A stretch of DNA of 64,000 bases from Candidatus Anammoxibacter sp. (GCA_021777055.1 JAIQZO010000042.1:1-64000), one strand, 5' to 3'. Counted from the first letter of the stretch, positions 47,853 to 58,088 are shown. Program-made: numbers and translations. Notes: generated by a model from the letters alone, not told the origin.

Positions 47853-47915
47853 GTAATAATTTCTCCGTAAATAAACAACTTATTAATAAATAATAATAAA
47901 TTTAAAATTATAATA

Positions 47916-48221
47916 TTACCACTTCATTATATTTAACTCATCGACATTAACAGATGCTCTACGTCTATACAATGCAATTATAATTGCTAAACCTACACCA
48001 GCTTCAGCAGCTGCAACAGTCATAATAAAGAAAACAAATAATTGTCCATCCATTGAATTCAAATGTTTAGATAATGCTACAAAAGAGACATTTACTGCAT
48101 TAAGCATCAATTCTATAGACATAAATATAATTATTGCATTACGTCGTGTCAAAACACCTACAACACCAATTGAAAATAATATAGCACTTAATATTAGAAA
48201 GTGAGTTATTGGTACAATCAT
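47916..48221 (-). CDS. nuoK: NADH-quinone oxidoreductase subunit K
   Basis: 101 residues, three helices. [14 protein letters not shown] carries the conserved membrane glutamate, and [18 protein letters not shown] the second. Homologous to MrpC. Standard position between J and L. Confidence 0.96.
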   Translation of the reverse strand: MIVPITHFLILSAILFSIGVVGVLTRRNAIIIFMSIELMLNAVNVSFVALSKHLNSMDGQLFVFFIMTVAAAEAGVGLAIIIALYRRRASVNVDELNIMKW

Positions 48222-48241
48222 TGTAATTCCTTAAAATAAAA

Positions 48242-48841
48242 TTATTGCTCTATTTTCTTTTTTGCCAATACAATTGTTCCAATTATAGCAGCAAATAACA
48301 AAATAGAAGTTATTTCAAACGGTAATAAAAAATCTGTAAATAATAATTTTCCAACTAGTTGAGTATTGCCTATATTATTAATTATTTCTGTAGTATATAT
48401 ACCTGTTTTACCACCAAAATAAGAAGATTTTATTACCAGAACCAGAATAACAAATAAGGTTCCCCCTAAAAGAATAGAACTCTTCTTTTGAATAAATAGT
48501 CTATCTCTACCTTCTTCACCAGCATTATCTTTACCTAAATCCAAGAGCATAATTACAAATAAAAACAATACCATTATTGCACCTGCATATACTATTATTT
48601 GTACCGCTGCTAAGAATTGTGCGTTTAACAATAAAAATACTATAGAGATGGACACTAGAGTCACAATCAATGATATTACACTATATATTGGATTCTTTTG
48701 TATAATTACACTTACAGCTGAAATTACAGCTATAGAGGCCACTAAATAAAATAATATAGTCTCTGTAAATTCCACTACATTTAAAAGTATACCAATAATA
48801 GCGACTATAAATCCTAATATTCCAGAAACTATTACCGTCAT
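48242..48841 (-). CDS. nuoJ: NADH-quinone oxidoreductase subunit J
   Basis: 199 residues, five helices. NPIYSVISLIVTLVSISIVF and LAAVQIIVYAGAIMVLFLFV, with the pi-bulge helix region, are characteristic. A start on ATG48841 fits the family. Confidence 0.95.
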   Translation of the reverse strand: MTVIVSGILGFIVAIIGILLNVVEFTETILFYLVASIAVISAVSVIIQKNPIYSVISLIVTLVSISIVFLLLNAQFLAAVQIIVYAGAIMVLFLFVIMLLDLGKDNAGEEGRDRLFIQKKSSILLGGTLFVILVLVIKSSYFGGKTGIYTTEIINNIGNTQLVGKLLFTDFLLPFEITSILLFAAIIGTIVLAKKKIEQ

Positions 48842-48897
48842 AAATTAAATCCTCTTTTGATTTCAAAAATCATAATTATTAAAGTTTTATAAACTAT

Positions 48898-49314
48898 TTA
48901 TTTATTTTTAATTGGAATTAACAATTTATCTTTTGTGAAAATCTTTTCACCCTCATCTTCCATTGCCAATTCATATGCACCTGACAGATGTATAGCATTT
49001 ACAGGGCAGGCTTCTTCACAATAACCACAAAAAATACACCTTAACATATCAATTTCATATACTTCTGCTTTTCTTTCCCCTTCTTCATTCTCTATACCAT
49101 TTATCTTGATACAATCAGAAGGGCAAGCTTTTGCACAAAGACCACACGCAACACATTTTTCTACTTCATTATTATCTCTTAAATGTTCATGTAAACCTCT
49201 ATACCTTGGACTAATTTGACATTTTTCATCCGGATACTGAACAGTTACGATTTTAAGGGGATTTAAAAAATGCCTTAAAGTTATGGCTAATCCCTTAATT
49301 AAAGGTGTTATCAT
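48898..49314 (-). CDS. nuoI: NADH-quinone oxidoreductase subunit I (two [4Fe-4S])
   Basis: 138 residues. Two complete ferredoxin motifs, CVACGLCAKACP and CIFCGYCEEACP, hold clusters N6a and N6b that carry electrons to N2 in NuoB. N-terminal amphipathic helix region and YRGLHEHLRD as in the family. Confidence 0.95.
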   Translation of the reverse strand: MITPLIKGLAITLRHFLNPLKIVTVQYPDEKCQISPRYRGLHEHLRDNNEVEKCVACGLCAKACPSDCIKINGIENEEGERKAEVYEIDMLRCIFCGYCEEACPVNAIHLSGAYELAMEDEGEKIFTKDKLLIPIKNK

Positions 49315-49382
49315 AAGTTCTACCTAGTTTAATTTTATTAAAGTACTTAAGTTTGATATTGTTTTTTTAATTATATAGTAAT

Positions 49383-50378
49383 TTATTTCTGTAACAATAC
49401 CATTACAACAGCTGTTATAATTATATTAACTAATGATATTGGTAGTAAAAATTTCCAACCAAATTTCATTAATTGATCATACCTAAATCTAGGATATGTT
49501 GCTCTTAACCATATAAAAAAGAATATACATAAACAGAGTTTAATTAAAAACCAAGCAATAGGTGGCAAAAATGGACCATGCCAACCACCAAGAAAACACG
49601 TAACAGCAATAGCAGACACTGTTATAATATTTGCATATTCTGCAAGAAAAAACATTCCAAACTTCATACTACTATATTCAGTATGATAACCTGCAACTAG
49701 TTCTGTCTCTGCCTCAGGCAAGTCAAATGGAGTTCTATTTGTTTCCGCAACAGCAGATATTGCATATATAACAAAAGCAAGAGGTTGTAATATTACAAAC
49801 CATACCTTTGACTGGGCTTCAACAATTCCTGTCATACTTAATGTTTCAGAAAGCATGAACACACCAATTAATGATAGGCCCATTGATAATTCATAAGATA
49901 TCATTTGAGCTGAAGACCTAAGTCCACCTATCAATGAATACTTATTATTAGATGACCAACCAGCTAAAACTATACCGTATATGCCTATAGAAGCGGCAGC
50001 AAAAATATATAAAATACCCACATTAATATCAGCAATTACAAGATCAATGCTATGACCAAAGATGGTAAATGTATCCCCAAACGGTATAACAGCAAAAGTA
50101 ATTAAAGCAGGCACCATGCATATTATAGGAGAGACCATATAAATCAATTTATTGGCTCTACTAGGAAAGATATCTTCTTTAAAGAAAAGTTTTATACCAT
50201 CAGCAATAGGCTGTAATAATCCATGAAATCCTACCCGCATTGGCCCTAACCTTACCTGCATATGTGCTAACACTTTTCTCTCAACTAATACTAAATAAGC
50301 AACAATTAATAAAAGTGAGCCAAAAACAACACCAACTTTTAAAAAAGAAAAAACTATATACGCAAAAACTTCAGACAT
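49383..50378 (-). CDS. nuoH: NADH-quinone oxidoreductase subunit H
   Basis: 331 residues, eight helices; forms the quinone-entry chamber with B and D. ERKVLAHMQVRLGPMRVGFHGLLQ (shown in part: ERKVLAHMQVRLGPMRVG), NRTPFDLPEAETELVAGYHT and YPRFRYDQLMKFGWK are diagnostic, including the conserved charged loop residues. Confidence 0.96.
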   Translation of the reverse strand: MSEVFAYIVFSFLKVGVVFGSLLLIVAYLVLVERKVLAHMQVRLGPMRVGFHGLLQPIADGIKLFFKEDIFPSRANKLIYMVSPIICMVPALITFAVIPFGDTFTIFGHSIDLVIADINVGILYIFAAASIGIYGIVLAGWSSNNKYSLIGGLRSSAQMISYELSMGLSLIGVFMLSETLSMTGIVEAQSKVWFVILQPLAFVIYAISAVAETNRTPFDLPEAETELVAGYHTEYSSMKFGMFFLAEYANIITVSAIAVTCFLGGWHGPFLPPIAWFLIKLCLCIFFFIWLRATYPRFRYDQLMKFGWKFLLPISLVNIIITAVVMVLLQK

Positions 50379-50435
50379 ATTCCACCTATCATAAGTTAAA
50401 TTTATCCAGGATTTATATATTTTGATAAATAAGTA

Positions 50436-53087
50436 TTAAGAGATGACTTTTAGAATCTTTACTCTGCCAATACCATTTTTAGTAGTTAACAAATTTACAG
50501 GTACATCATTTACATTTGTAGGAATAAAAATTACTCCCCTAGATGATCTATTAGTGATTTTAGCCTTTAACCTCAATTCACCATTAGAAGAGACAACCTC
50601 TATAACTTCATTGTTTTTTATATTATATTCTTTTGCATCTAAAGGGTTTATCTCTGCTAAACAATCAGTTAGTATCTCCTTTAAGACCCTTGATTTATTT
50701 GAATATGTACCTAAATGATACATAACATTACCGGTAGCTAATGCAAAAGGATAGTTTTCTTTCTCCTTTTCAGAACTTTCAAGAGACTCATTAAAAGAAA
50801 AAGTAGGAGAAACTTTATTATTAACGTTAGATGTATAAACTAAGGTTTCTTCAGAAAGCGTCTTATAATTAACCCCACTATAAGAAGGACACACCTCATT
50901 AATTTCATCCATTAAACTATCAATATTATCAAAGCCAATATTATGACCCATATTTTTAGCTAATTCTACAATAATAGAGCTATCATCTTTACTCGATTCC
51001 ACAGATTCAATGGATTTATTAACCTTTTGAACTGCCCTATTAATATTTGTAAAAGATCCCTCTTTTTCAGCAAATGTAACCGCCGGCAAGACAACATCAG
51101 CCATAAAAGCAGTCTCTGTCAAAAAGCTATCTTGCACAATTAAGAAATCAAGATTATTAATTGCTTCCCGTACTTCCAATCCATCTGAATAACTTAATAA
51201 AGGATTATCACCCATTATATACAGTAGATTAATGTCACCCTTAACTGCCAGTTCAATTATATTCTTATCACGGGATGTTTTATCACTGATACAATAATTT
51301 GTTCCGTTATTACCAGACCAAACTTTTTCTATTTTCTCTTTAGTTTGCGGATCATTTAGATTTTGATATCCAGGTAAACAAGAAGGAATAACCCCCATAT
51401 CATTAACACCCTGAGAATTATTATGTTCTCTTGGGAAAGTTATTTTTACATAACCTACTTCATCATTATCCTTTGCTAGGCCGTACTTTAAAGTATATGC
51501 CAGATTTAGAATAGCTCTAATATTGCCATTTCCATTACCACCATTTATTAAATCTTTGCCTATAAAAAGTGATTTATTTTTGGATTTAGTTAAACTATCA
51601 CAGATATTAGCTAAATCCTGTTTGCTAATATTAACCTTATTTAACAAATTATCTAAATCTAAACTATCTAAAGACTCTTTAAAGTTATTAAATTCATCCA
51701 CATTATTAGAAACATTAGCAGCATCTACTAAATTTTCATCTAATAAATACTTCACTACTGCGTTTAATAAATCAATCTCTCTACCATAACTATAAACAAT
51801 TCTCTTGTCTTTAGTTGCCACACTTCTAAACTCAACCCTACGGCTGTTTGCAATTATCAATGAAGATTTATTTTTCTTAATAGCTTTTCTAATAATATTA
51901 CCTGCTACAGGTAATTCATCTTTTACATCTGATCCAATAATAAATATCAAATCAGAATTACTGATATCATCATAAGACTCAGATATTATACCATTATCAC
52001 AAGCCTCTAATATTAAATCATTTAAATATGGCGCATGCATATTTGCCATATTGTCTATATTATTGGTACCTATAACCGCTCTAAAAAACTTTTGAAATAT
52101 ATAATTTTCTTCATTTGTTGCTTTTTCAGATCCAATGCCACCAATCGCATCCGGCCCTTTACTCTTCATTACGTCTTTCAGTTTAGAAGAGACAAGACCT
52201 AAGGCTTCATCCCAGGTAGAAGGTACTAATTTACCATCTTTCTTAATCATAGGCTGTGTAACTCTTTCACCACTATGTATAAATTCAAAACCGAATCTAC
52301 CCTTTGAGCACAGATTACCATTATTAACCCCTACTTCATCTTCAGATGTAATTCTTAACACTTTTTGGTCTTTTTCATTAAGATAAAGGGTACAACCTAC
52401 AGAACAATATGTACAAGTTGTTTGTGTCTTCTTTAATTCCCACGGCCTTGCATTAAAATTAAATACTCTATCTTGAATTGCTCCAACAGGGCATACAGAT
52501 AAACACTGACCACAAAATTCACAATCTAACGCTTTACCCAAGAAAGGACCTACTATTGTATTAAATCCTCTTTTTTGAAAGTCTATTGCCGCGATTCCTT
52601 GAACTTCTTCACATATTCTTGTACATCTACCACATAATATACATCTATTGTGGTTAAATTCTAAAACTGGGTTATCTTTTATACTTGGTTCATTTCTCCT
52701 ACAGCTAGACATCCTGTTTTTAGACAAACCAAATTTAAAAGTTACATCCTGCAATTCGCACTCCCCTGACTTATCACACACAGGGCAATCCAGTGGATGG
52801 TGTACTAAAAGGTACTCCGTAACACTTTTAACATATTTATTTATTTTCTCACTTTTAGTTTCTACTTCCATACCTTCAGATACTGGTTGTGCACAGGCAA
52901 ATTTATCCTTAGTCCTGCCACGCTCAGTAACGTGCACAATACAAACTCTGCAAGCACCAAAAGAATCCAGTTTGGGATGAAAACAAAAACCAGGAATATA
53001 AATATCGTTTAACCGTGCGGCCTCCATAATACTAGTGCCATTTTCAACGGATATTTCCCTTCCATCTATTGTGAGGTTAATTAACAT
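50436..53087 (-). CDS. nuoG: NADH-quinone oxidoreductase subunit G
   Basis: 883 residues, the iron-sulfur-rich peripheral subunit. N-terminal [2Fe-2S] cysteines C35, C46, C49 and C65; the HxxxC-type N5 motif HHPLDCPVCDKSGEC; two ferredoxin clusters CILCGRCTRIC and CEFCGQCLSVCP; and CTYCSVGCTLYL for the N7-type cluster before a molybdopterin-oxidoreductase-like domain. A C-terminal molybdopterin dinucleotide-binding segment (GNVMYHLGTYSNKS) is retained, resembling formate-dehydrogenase alpha, but the catalytic Cys/Sec context of true enzymes is not evident to me. It is separated from nuoF by a PAS-GAF gene. Confidence 0.94.
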   Translation of the reverse strand: MLINLTIDGREISVENGTSIMEAARLNDIYIPGFCFHPKLDSFGACRVCIVHVTERGRTKDKFACAQPVSEGMEVETKSEKINKYVKSVTEYLLVHHPLDCPVCDKSGECELQDVTFKFGLSKNRMSSCRRNEPSIKDNPVLEFNHNRCILCGRCTRICEEVQGIAAIDFQKRGFNTIVGPFLGKALDCEFCGQCLSVCPVGAIQDRVFNFNARPWELKKTQTTCTYCSVGCTLYLNEKDQKVLRITSEDEVGVNNGNLCSKGRFGFEFIHSGERVTQPMIKKDGKLVPSTWDEALGLVSSKLKDVMKSKGPDAIGGIGSEKATNEENYIFQKFFRAVIGTNNIDNMANMHAPYLNDLILEACDNGIISESYDDISNSDLIFIIGSDVKDELPVAGNIIRKAIKKNKSSLIIANSRRVEFRSVATKDKRIVYSYGREIDLLNAVVKYLLDENLVDAANVSNNVDEFNNFKESLDSLDLDNLLNKVNISKQDLANICDSLTKSKNKSLFIGKDLINGGNGNGNIRAILNLAYTLKYGLAKDNDEVGYVKITFPREHNNSQGVNDMGVIPSCLPGYQNLNDPQTKEKIEKVWSGNNGTNYCISDKTSRDKNIIELAVKGDINLLYIMGDNPLLSYSDGLEVREAINNLDFLIVQDSFLTETAFMADVVLPAVTFAEKEGSFTNINRAVQKVNKSIESVESSKDDSSIIVELAKNMGHNIGFDNIDSLMDEINEVCPSYSGVNYKTLSEETLVYTSNVNNKVSPTFSFNESLESSEKEKENYPFALATGNVMYHLGTYSNKSRVLKEILTDCLAEINPLDAKEYNIKNNEVIEVVSSNGELRLKAKITNRSSRGVIFIPTNVNDVPVNLLTTKNGIGRVKILKVIS

Positions 53088-53144
53088 GATTAAATTTCTA
53101 TATTATAAAATTTTTATTTTTTTTATATAAAGTATAATTTTTAC

Positions 53145-54107
53145 TTAGAACCATGGGCTATCTATAGACTTAAATAGCTCGTTGCACTCTTTTTCAGATT
53201 TATTTGCACGTATATAAAGTTTCGTATTTTCTATCGCAATAGATAAAAAAGGTACTATTTTATCTAAGATGTGCGTATGGTGCAATTTATAATAATTTTC
53301 CTTGTCTATTGAAAAATTAATGCTTCCTATTATTTTTGACTTAAACTTTAACGGATAAGCTAATCTTGACAATAAACCATCTTTAGCAAACAAAGCATCT
53401 GTTTCATTTTCCTTTTTTCTAGTGTCATCAACAATAACAGGTTTCTTTGTGTTAACTACTTTTTCAAGAAGGCTGCCCGTATAAGCATATTTCTTTTTTA
53501 ATCCAAGGGTCTTAAAGACTAAGCTTTTAACTGTATTTTTATTAGCTACAAGGAAATTTAAACCACCAACCCCAGCTTCCTCTACTAATGATATACTTAC
53601 CCTATTCCATTTAATTATTCTTTCAATCTTATTACAAACTTCGTCAAAAACCTCTCTAATATCTAAGTTTGCTAATAATATTTTATTAATTTCTGAAAGA
53701 ATTACATCTTCTAAACTTAACTTAAAAATATTATTCGAAAGCAAAAAACCATCAATTCTGATCAATCTTCCTTGACTATCTTTTAGATTTTTTGCCCAAA
53801 CAGTAACCACCTTACCATTTTTACTTATAACTGTATCAATTACCTTAATCTCAGAAATAATATCACTGTTAATTAATTTATTAATTTCAGCTTGTAAACT
53901 ATTATTATCCTTAAAATTATCAATAAAAGGTTTAACCTGAGTTAACTCTTCATTCTCTAATCCTAATAATTCTAACGCACCAGAATTTAAATATGTAAAC
54001 TTACCATTAACAAACGGCTCAATTTGAAAAATACCTATTTTTAGAGAGTCGATTAAAGATATCTCTCTATTATCAATATTTAGTAATTTATCATCATTTA
54101 AAGCCAT
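53145..54107 (-). CDS. PAS-GAF sensory protein inside the nuo operon
   Basis: 320 residues. About 18-135 is a PAS domain (FTYLNSGALELLGLENEEL ... DSQGRLIRIDGFL), and about 150-305 a GAF domain (RVSISLVEEAG, ARLAY-type segment LSRLAYPLKFKSKIIGSINF). No kinase, DNA-binding, cyclase or EAL output domain follows, only a short tail. It lies 15 bases after nuoF and 57 before nuoG, on the same strand, so it is almost surely co-transcribed. This is not a standard complex I gene. A redox- or ligand-sensing partner of the complex, or a co-expressed input module for another protein, are the two obvious ideas; both are inference. Confidence 0.88.
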   Translation of the reverse strand: MALNDDKLLNIDNREISLIDSLKIGIFQIEPFVNGKFTYLNSGALELLGLENEELTQVKPFIDNFKDNNSLQAEINKLINSDIISEIKVIDTVISKNGKVVTVWAKNLKDSQGRLIRIDGFLLSNNIFKLSLEDVILSEINKILLANLDIREVFDEVCNKIERIIKWNRVSISLVEEAGVGGLNFLVANKNTVKSLVFKTLGLKKKYAYTGSLLEKVVNTKKPVIVDDTRKKENETDALFAKDGLLSRLAYPLKFKSKIIGSINFSIDKENYYKLHHTHILDKIVPFLSIAIENTKLYIRANKSEKECNELFKSIDSPWF

Positions 54108-54122
54108 TTACTAATTTGCCTG

Positions 54123-55919
54123 TTATTTAATAGCCATAAAAGCACATTTACTATAACAAGAGTTACATTTTATACATTTTTCTTTATTAAGGTAAGCAGG
54201 ATCTCCCTTTTTCCATTCAATTGCACCCTCCGGACACCCTTTAAAACATGCACCACATTTTTTACACTTAACCGTATTAATTTCATACTTATGAAGAGGA
54301 ACACATGTAGCTGTCGAACAAACATGATCTCTTATGTGGGCATCATATTCATCCCTAAAATACCTTATAGTAGATAATACTGGTTGTGGAGCAGATTGCC
54401 CTAGTCCACACAATGACATCCTTCCTATTTCCTCTGCCAATTCTTCAAGAAGTTCCACATCCCCTTCTTTACCTTTACCGTCTGTAATATTGGTTAATAT
54501 CTCTAACATTATATTAGTTCCAACACGACAAGGCGTACATTTTCCACAGGATTCGGCTGCACAAAAATTTATAAAAAATTTAGAAAGCTCTACCATACAA
54601 GTCGCTTCGTCTACAACAACCAAACTACCTGACCCCATCATGGCCCCAGCCTCGTCCAACGACTCAAAGTCTATAGGTAAATCAAGGCAAGATTCAGGCA
54701 AACAACCACCAGACGGCCCACCAATCTGAACAGCTTTAAATTTTTTATTCTTTGGTATTCCACCACCAATATCAAAAACAACCTCCCTGATAGTTGTCCC
54801 CATTGGAACCTCTATCAAGCCTGTATTCTTAATCTTTCCTGCTAATGCAAAAATCTTTGTACCTTTACTTTTTTCACTTCCTAGGCTTGCATACCAATCA
54901 GCACCTTTTGTGAATATCATGGGAACATTACCAAACGTCTCCACATTATTTAAACAGCTAGGCTTGTCCCACAGTCCAGCCTCAACAGATTGAGGAGGCC
55001 TTGTTCTTGGCATACCACGTTTACCTTCAATAGAATACTGAAGCGCAGTTGACTCACCACAAACAAACGCACCAGCACCCTCTTTTATCTTCATATTCAA
55101 GCTATAGTCTGAGCCAAATATATTTTTCCCTAAATAACCCCTCTTTTCAGCTTCTTCCATTGCAATGGTTAATCTCTTAATAGCCAAAGGATACTCAGCC
55201 CTACAGTAAATATATCCATCTGTAGCACCCATTGAGTAACCAGCTATCACCATACCTTCTAAAACAGCATGTGGATCACCTTCTAGCAAACTTCTATCCA
55301 TAAAAGCGCCAGGGTCGCCTTCATCTGCATTACATAAAACAAATTTCTGGTCAGCCTTATACTTTGCACAAGAACCCCATTTCCAACCTGTATCAAAACC
55401 TCCACCACCCCTGCCCCTTAAGCCAGACTTTTCTGTTTCTGCCAACACCTCTTCAGGTGTCATTGTTTTGATAACCTTTTCAAGTGCCTTATACCCACCT
55501 ACATTAATATAATCATCAATACTTTCAGGATCTATTTCGCCACAATTAGCAAGTACATACCTTTGTTGGGGGGCATTAAAAGCGTCATACTCAGCTTTTA
55601 CCATATATTTCTTTATTGGTTTACCCTCAACCAAATGCTGTTCAACGATTTCAGGTACCATCTCCGGTGTAACCCTTTGATAAGTCTCTTTCGACCCATC
55701 AGGTTTTACTATGTCTACCAAAACATCCTTTGCACAGTTACCACGACATCCAGTTCTCAACGTACCACTTCTTCGGTCATTAGTTACGGCATCAAGGTTA
55801 TGCTTTTTGATTTCATCATCAAACGCATCCATCACCTCAAAACCACCGGCGGCAATACCACCAGTACCTAAACATATTGCTACTTTAGTTAGATTATCGT
55901 TTTTAGCTTGAGTACTCAT
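54123..55919 (-). CDS. nuoF: NADH-quinone oxidoreductase subunit F, extended HndC/HydB-like form
   Basis: 598 residues against about 430-450 for ordinary NuoF. A thioredoxin-like domain at about 1-110 has C16, C58 and C62, but the second usual cysteine is Gly (CLGTGG where relatives have CxGTGC), so its [2Fe-2S] cluster may be altered. The NADH/FMN core follows (GLRGRGGGGFDTGWKWG; CNADEGDPGAF) with the N3 cluster motif ESCGKCTPCRVGT. The tail adds two ferredoxin clusters (CKKCGACFKGCPEGAIEW; CIKCNSCYSKCAFMAIK). This domain layout is that of bifurcating hydrogenase/NADP-reducing flavin subunits. It overlaps nuoE by 17 bases. Confidence 0.93.
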   Translation of the reverse strand: MSTQAKNDNLTKVAICLGTGGIAAGGFEVMDAFDDEIKKHNLDAVTNDRRSGTLRTGCRGNCAKDVLVDIVKPDGSKETYQRVTPEMVPEIVEQHLVEGKPIKKYMVKAEYDAFNAPQQRYVLANCGEIDPESIDDYINVGGYKALEKVIKTMTPEEVLAETEKSGLRGRGGGGFDTGWKWGSCAKYKADQKFVLCNADEGDPGAFMDRSLLEGDPHAVLEGMVIAGYSMGATDGYIYCRAEYPLAIKRLTIAMEEAEKRGYLGKNIFGSDYSLNMKIKEGAGAFVCGESTALQYSIEGKRGMPRTRPPQSVEAGLWDKPSCLNNVETFGNVPMIFTKGADWYASLGSEKSKGTKIFALAGKIKNTGLIEVPMGTTIREVVFDIGGGIPKNKKFKAVQIGGPSGGCLPESCLDLPIDFESLDEAGAMMGSGSLVVVDEATCMVELSKFFINFCAAESCGKCTPCRVGTNIMLEILTNITDGKGKEGDVELLEELAEEIGRMSLCGLGQSAPQPVLSTIRYFRDEYDAHIRDHVCSTATCVPLHKYEINTVKCKKCGACFKGCPEGAIEWKKGDPAYLNKEKCIKCNSCYSKCAFMAIK

Positions 55920-56379
55920 CTAAAATTCCTTCAACTTTATTTACGGTTAATTCACCATACACTTTACCATCAATAGTCATAACAGGGGCCATCGCACATG
56001 CACCTAAGCATGCAACCTCTTCAAACGTGTATAGGCCATCTTCAGTTGTCTGTTTATGGGCGACGTCATGTCTTTCAACAAGCTTCCCCATAACATCATC
56101 AGCACCTTTTACGTGACACGCCGTCCCCTGGCACAATCTCATTATGTGCTTACCAGGTGGTGTTATATAAAATTGAGCATAAAACGTTATTACTCCATAA
56201 ATCTTACTTTTAGATATATTTAATCTCTCCGAGACTAAATCTACCGCCTCTTCCGGTAAATATTTATAGATTGTTTGTAATTTTTGCAAAACCGGCATTA
56301 AAGAGCCATGGATTCCTTCGTAAGCATCCAGAACTTCATTGGTTTTCGACAAATCTATATTCTCATTCTCTTCTGCCAC
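55903..56379 (-). CDS. nuoE: NADH-quinone oxidoreductase subunit E
   Basis: 158 residues, thioredoxin-like [2Fe-2S] protein. Cluster ligands are in LCQGTACHVKGAD and CLGACAMAPVM. ITFYAQFYITPPGKHIMRLC is typical. It pairs with NuoF in the NADH-oxidising tip. Confidence 0.95.
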   Translation of the reverse strand: MAEENENIDLSKTNEVLDAYEGIHGSLMPVLQKLQTIYKYLPEEAVDLVSERLNISKSKIYGVITFYAQFYITPPGKHIMRLCQGTACHVKGADDVMGKLVERHDVAHKQTTEDGLYTFEEVACLGACAMAPVMTIDGKVYGELTVNKVEGILDEYSS

Positions 56380-56407
56380 TATTCAACTCCTCATAATGAA
56401 ATTTTAC

Positions 56408-57580
56408 CTATCTGTCAATTTCACCTAAGACTATATCAAGACTACCTATAACAGCAACAACATCCGCAATCAATTGCCCCTCTACCATATCAGAAAATGC
56501 TTCCATATTTACAAAGGAAGGAGGCCTTATTCTAAATCTATAGGGCTTATCAGTGCCGTCACTAACCAGATAATAACCCAATTCTCCTTTAGGAGCTTCA
56601 ATTACAAAATAAACTTCACCTTCAGGTGGCTTGATTCCTTCAGTCAATATTTTAAAATGATAAATCAAACCTTCCATTGTATTGTAAACTTCTTCCTTCG
56701 GAGGAAGAACTACCTCTTTAGAATCAGCATTAACAGAACCACCAGGCAACCTATCTATTGCCTGCCTTATAATTTCGTTACTCTGCCTCATCTCCTCCAT
56801 ACGAACCAAATACCTATCGTAGACATCCCCGTTATTAAAAACCGGTGCAATAAAATCAAACTCATCATAAGAGGAATACGGCTCATTTTTCCGCACATCC
56901 CAAGTTACCCCTGACGCCCTAATACTGGGACCACTAAGACCAATGGCAATTGCCTCTTCTTTTTTAATTACACCAACACCTATTGTTCTGTTCATAAAGA
57001 TCTTATTCTTTGTCAATAAGCCGTCATAGTCATCCATGAACTTAGGAAATTTCTCAACAAAGTCCCTAACTCTTTCAACAAATCCACCAGGCACATCATT
57101 TGCCAACCCACCAATCCTGACATAAGATATATTCATCCTCTGCCCGGAGACCATTTCAAAAATGTCGTATATCGTCTCACGTTCACGAAAAGCATAAAAA
57201 TAAACCGTCATTGCCCCTATATCAAGGGCATGAGTTGCAAGCCACAGTAAATGGGACGAAATCCTTGTCAATTCTGTCAAAATAACCCTTAGATACTCTG
57301 CCCTCGGAGTCACTTCCACATCAAGAAGCTTTTCTACAGCAAGCACATACCCCAAATTATTTGACATTGGAGCCAAATAATCCAACCTATCAGTCAGAGG
57401 AATACACTGATGATAAGTTTTATACTCACATAGTTTTTCTACACCTCGGTGCAAATAGCCTATGTCAGGGGTACATTTCACAATCGTTTCACCATCCAAC
57501 TCCAGCAACAGCCGCAAAACCCCGTGCGTACTAGGGTGAGACGGCCCCATATTTATTGTCATTAATTCAGTATTAGACAT
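56408..57580 (-). CDS. nuoD: NADH-quinone oxidoreductase subunit D (49-kDa)
   Basis: 390 residues, [NiFe]-hydrogenase-large-subunit fold that forms the quinone site. MGPSHPSTHGVLRLLLELDG, GYLHRGVEKLCEYKTYHQ (His/Tyr quinone-site region) and the ending ..DIVLGEIDR are diagnostic. C and D are separate genes here; nuoC overlaps the start by 8 bases. Confidence 0.97.
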   Translation of the reverse strand: MSNTELMTINMGPSHPSTHGVLRLLLELDGETIVKCTPDIGYLHRGVEKLCEYKTYHQCIPLTDRLDYLAPMSNNLGYVLAVEKLLDVEVTPRAEYLRVILTELTRISSHLLWLATHALDIGAMTVYFYAFRERETIYDIFEMVSGQRMNISYVRIGGLANDVPGGFVERVRDFVEKFPKFMDDYDGLLTKNKIFMNRTIGVGVIKKEEAIAIGLSGPSIRASGVTWDVRKNEPYSSYDEFDFIAPVFNNGDVYDRYLVRMEEMRQSNEIIRQAIDRLPGGSVNADSKEVVLPPKEEVYNTMEGLIYHFKILTEGIKPPEGEVYFVIEAPKGELGYYLVSDGTDKPYRFRIRPPSFVNMEAFSDMVEGQLIADVVAVIGSLDIVLGEIDR

Positions 57581-58088
57581 TTCTATCGTAGTCCTTACGG
57601 TAAATCTCTTTTAAATTTTCAGGTTGTCTTCCATTTATAGGATAATCTTTTCTTAACGGGTAACCAACAAAACCTTCTGGCGTTAAAATACGCTTAAGAT
57701 TAGGATGACCATCAAAAACTATTCCAAACATATCATACACTTCCCGTTCATGCCAATTAGCTGTTGGCCACACGGGACACATTGTATCTATACTTGGATT
57801 TTCAGAATCCGCGATCACAGACTTTAACCTTAACCTGTTATTAAATGTTATTGAATAGAGGTGATAGACCACTTCAAATGTACCATTAATAGCGAGCTTA
57901 TCCACCCCACACAAATCTGACAAATAATTAAACTTTGATGATTTATTATCTCTAAGAAACGAGCATACATCTACTATTGACTCTTTTTTGACAACTACTG
58001 TTATCTCACCCCGAAAAACCTTCGTACTCTCAATGCTATCAGAAAATTTTTCTTTTAATTTATCAACGATCAATATGTTTTCACTCAT
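57573..58088 (-). CDS. nuoC: NADH-quinone oxidoreductase subunit C (30-kDa)
   Basis: 171 residues. SITFNNRLRLKSVI, WPTANWHEREVYDMFGIVFDG and HPNLKRILTPEGFVGYPLRK (the 30-kDa signature) are all present. Starts immediately after the nuoB stop codon. Confidence 0.96.
   Translation of the reverse strand: MSENILIVDKLKEKFSDSIESTKVFRGEITVVVKKESIVDVCSFLRDNKSSKFNYLSDLCGVDKLAINGTFEVVYHLYSITFNNRLRLKSVIADSENPSIDTMCPVWPTANWHEREVYDMFGIVFDGHPNLKRILTPEGFVGYPLRKDYPINGRQPENLKEIYRKDYDRNV

Noticed and set aside
50436..53087. nuoG as a formate dehydrogenase catalytic subunit
   Set aside because: The cysteine pattern and operon place fit NuoG, and I see no clear catalytic Cys/Sec site.
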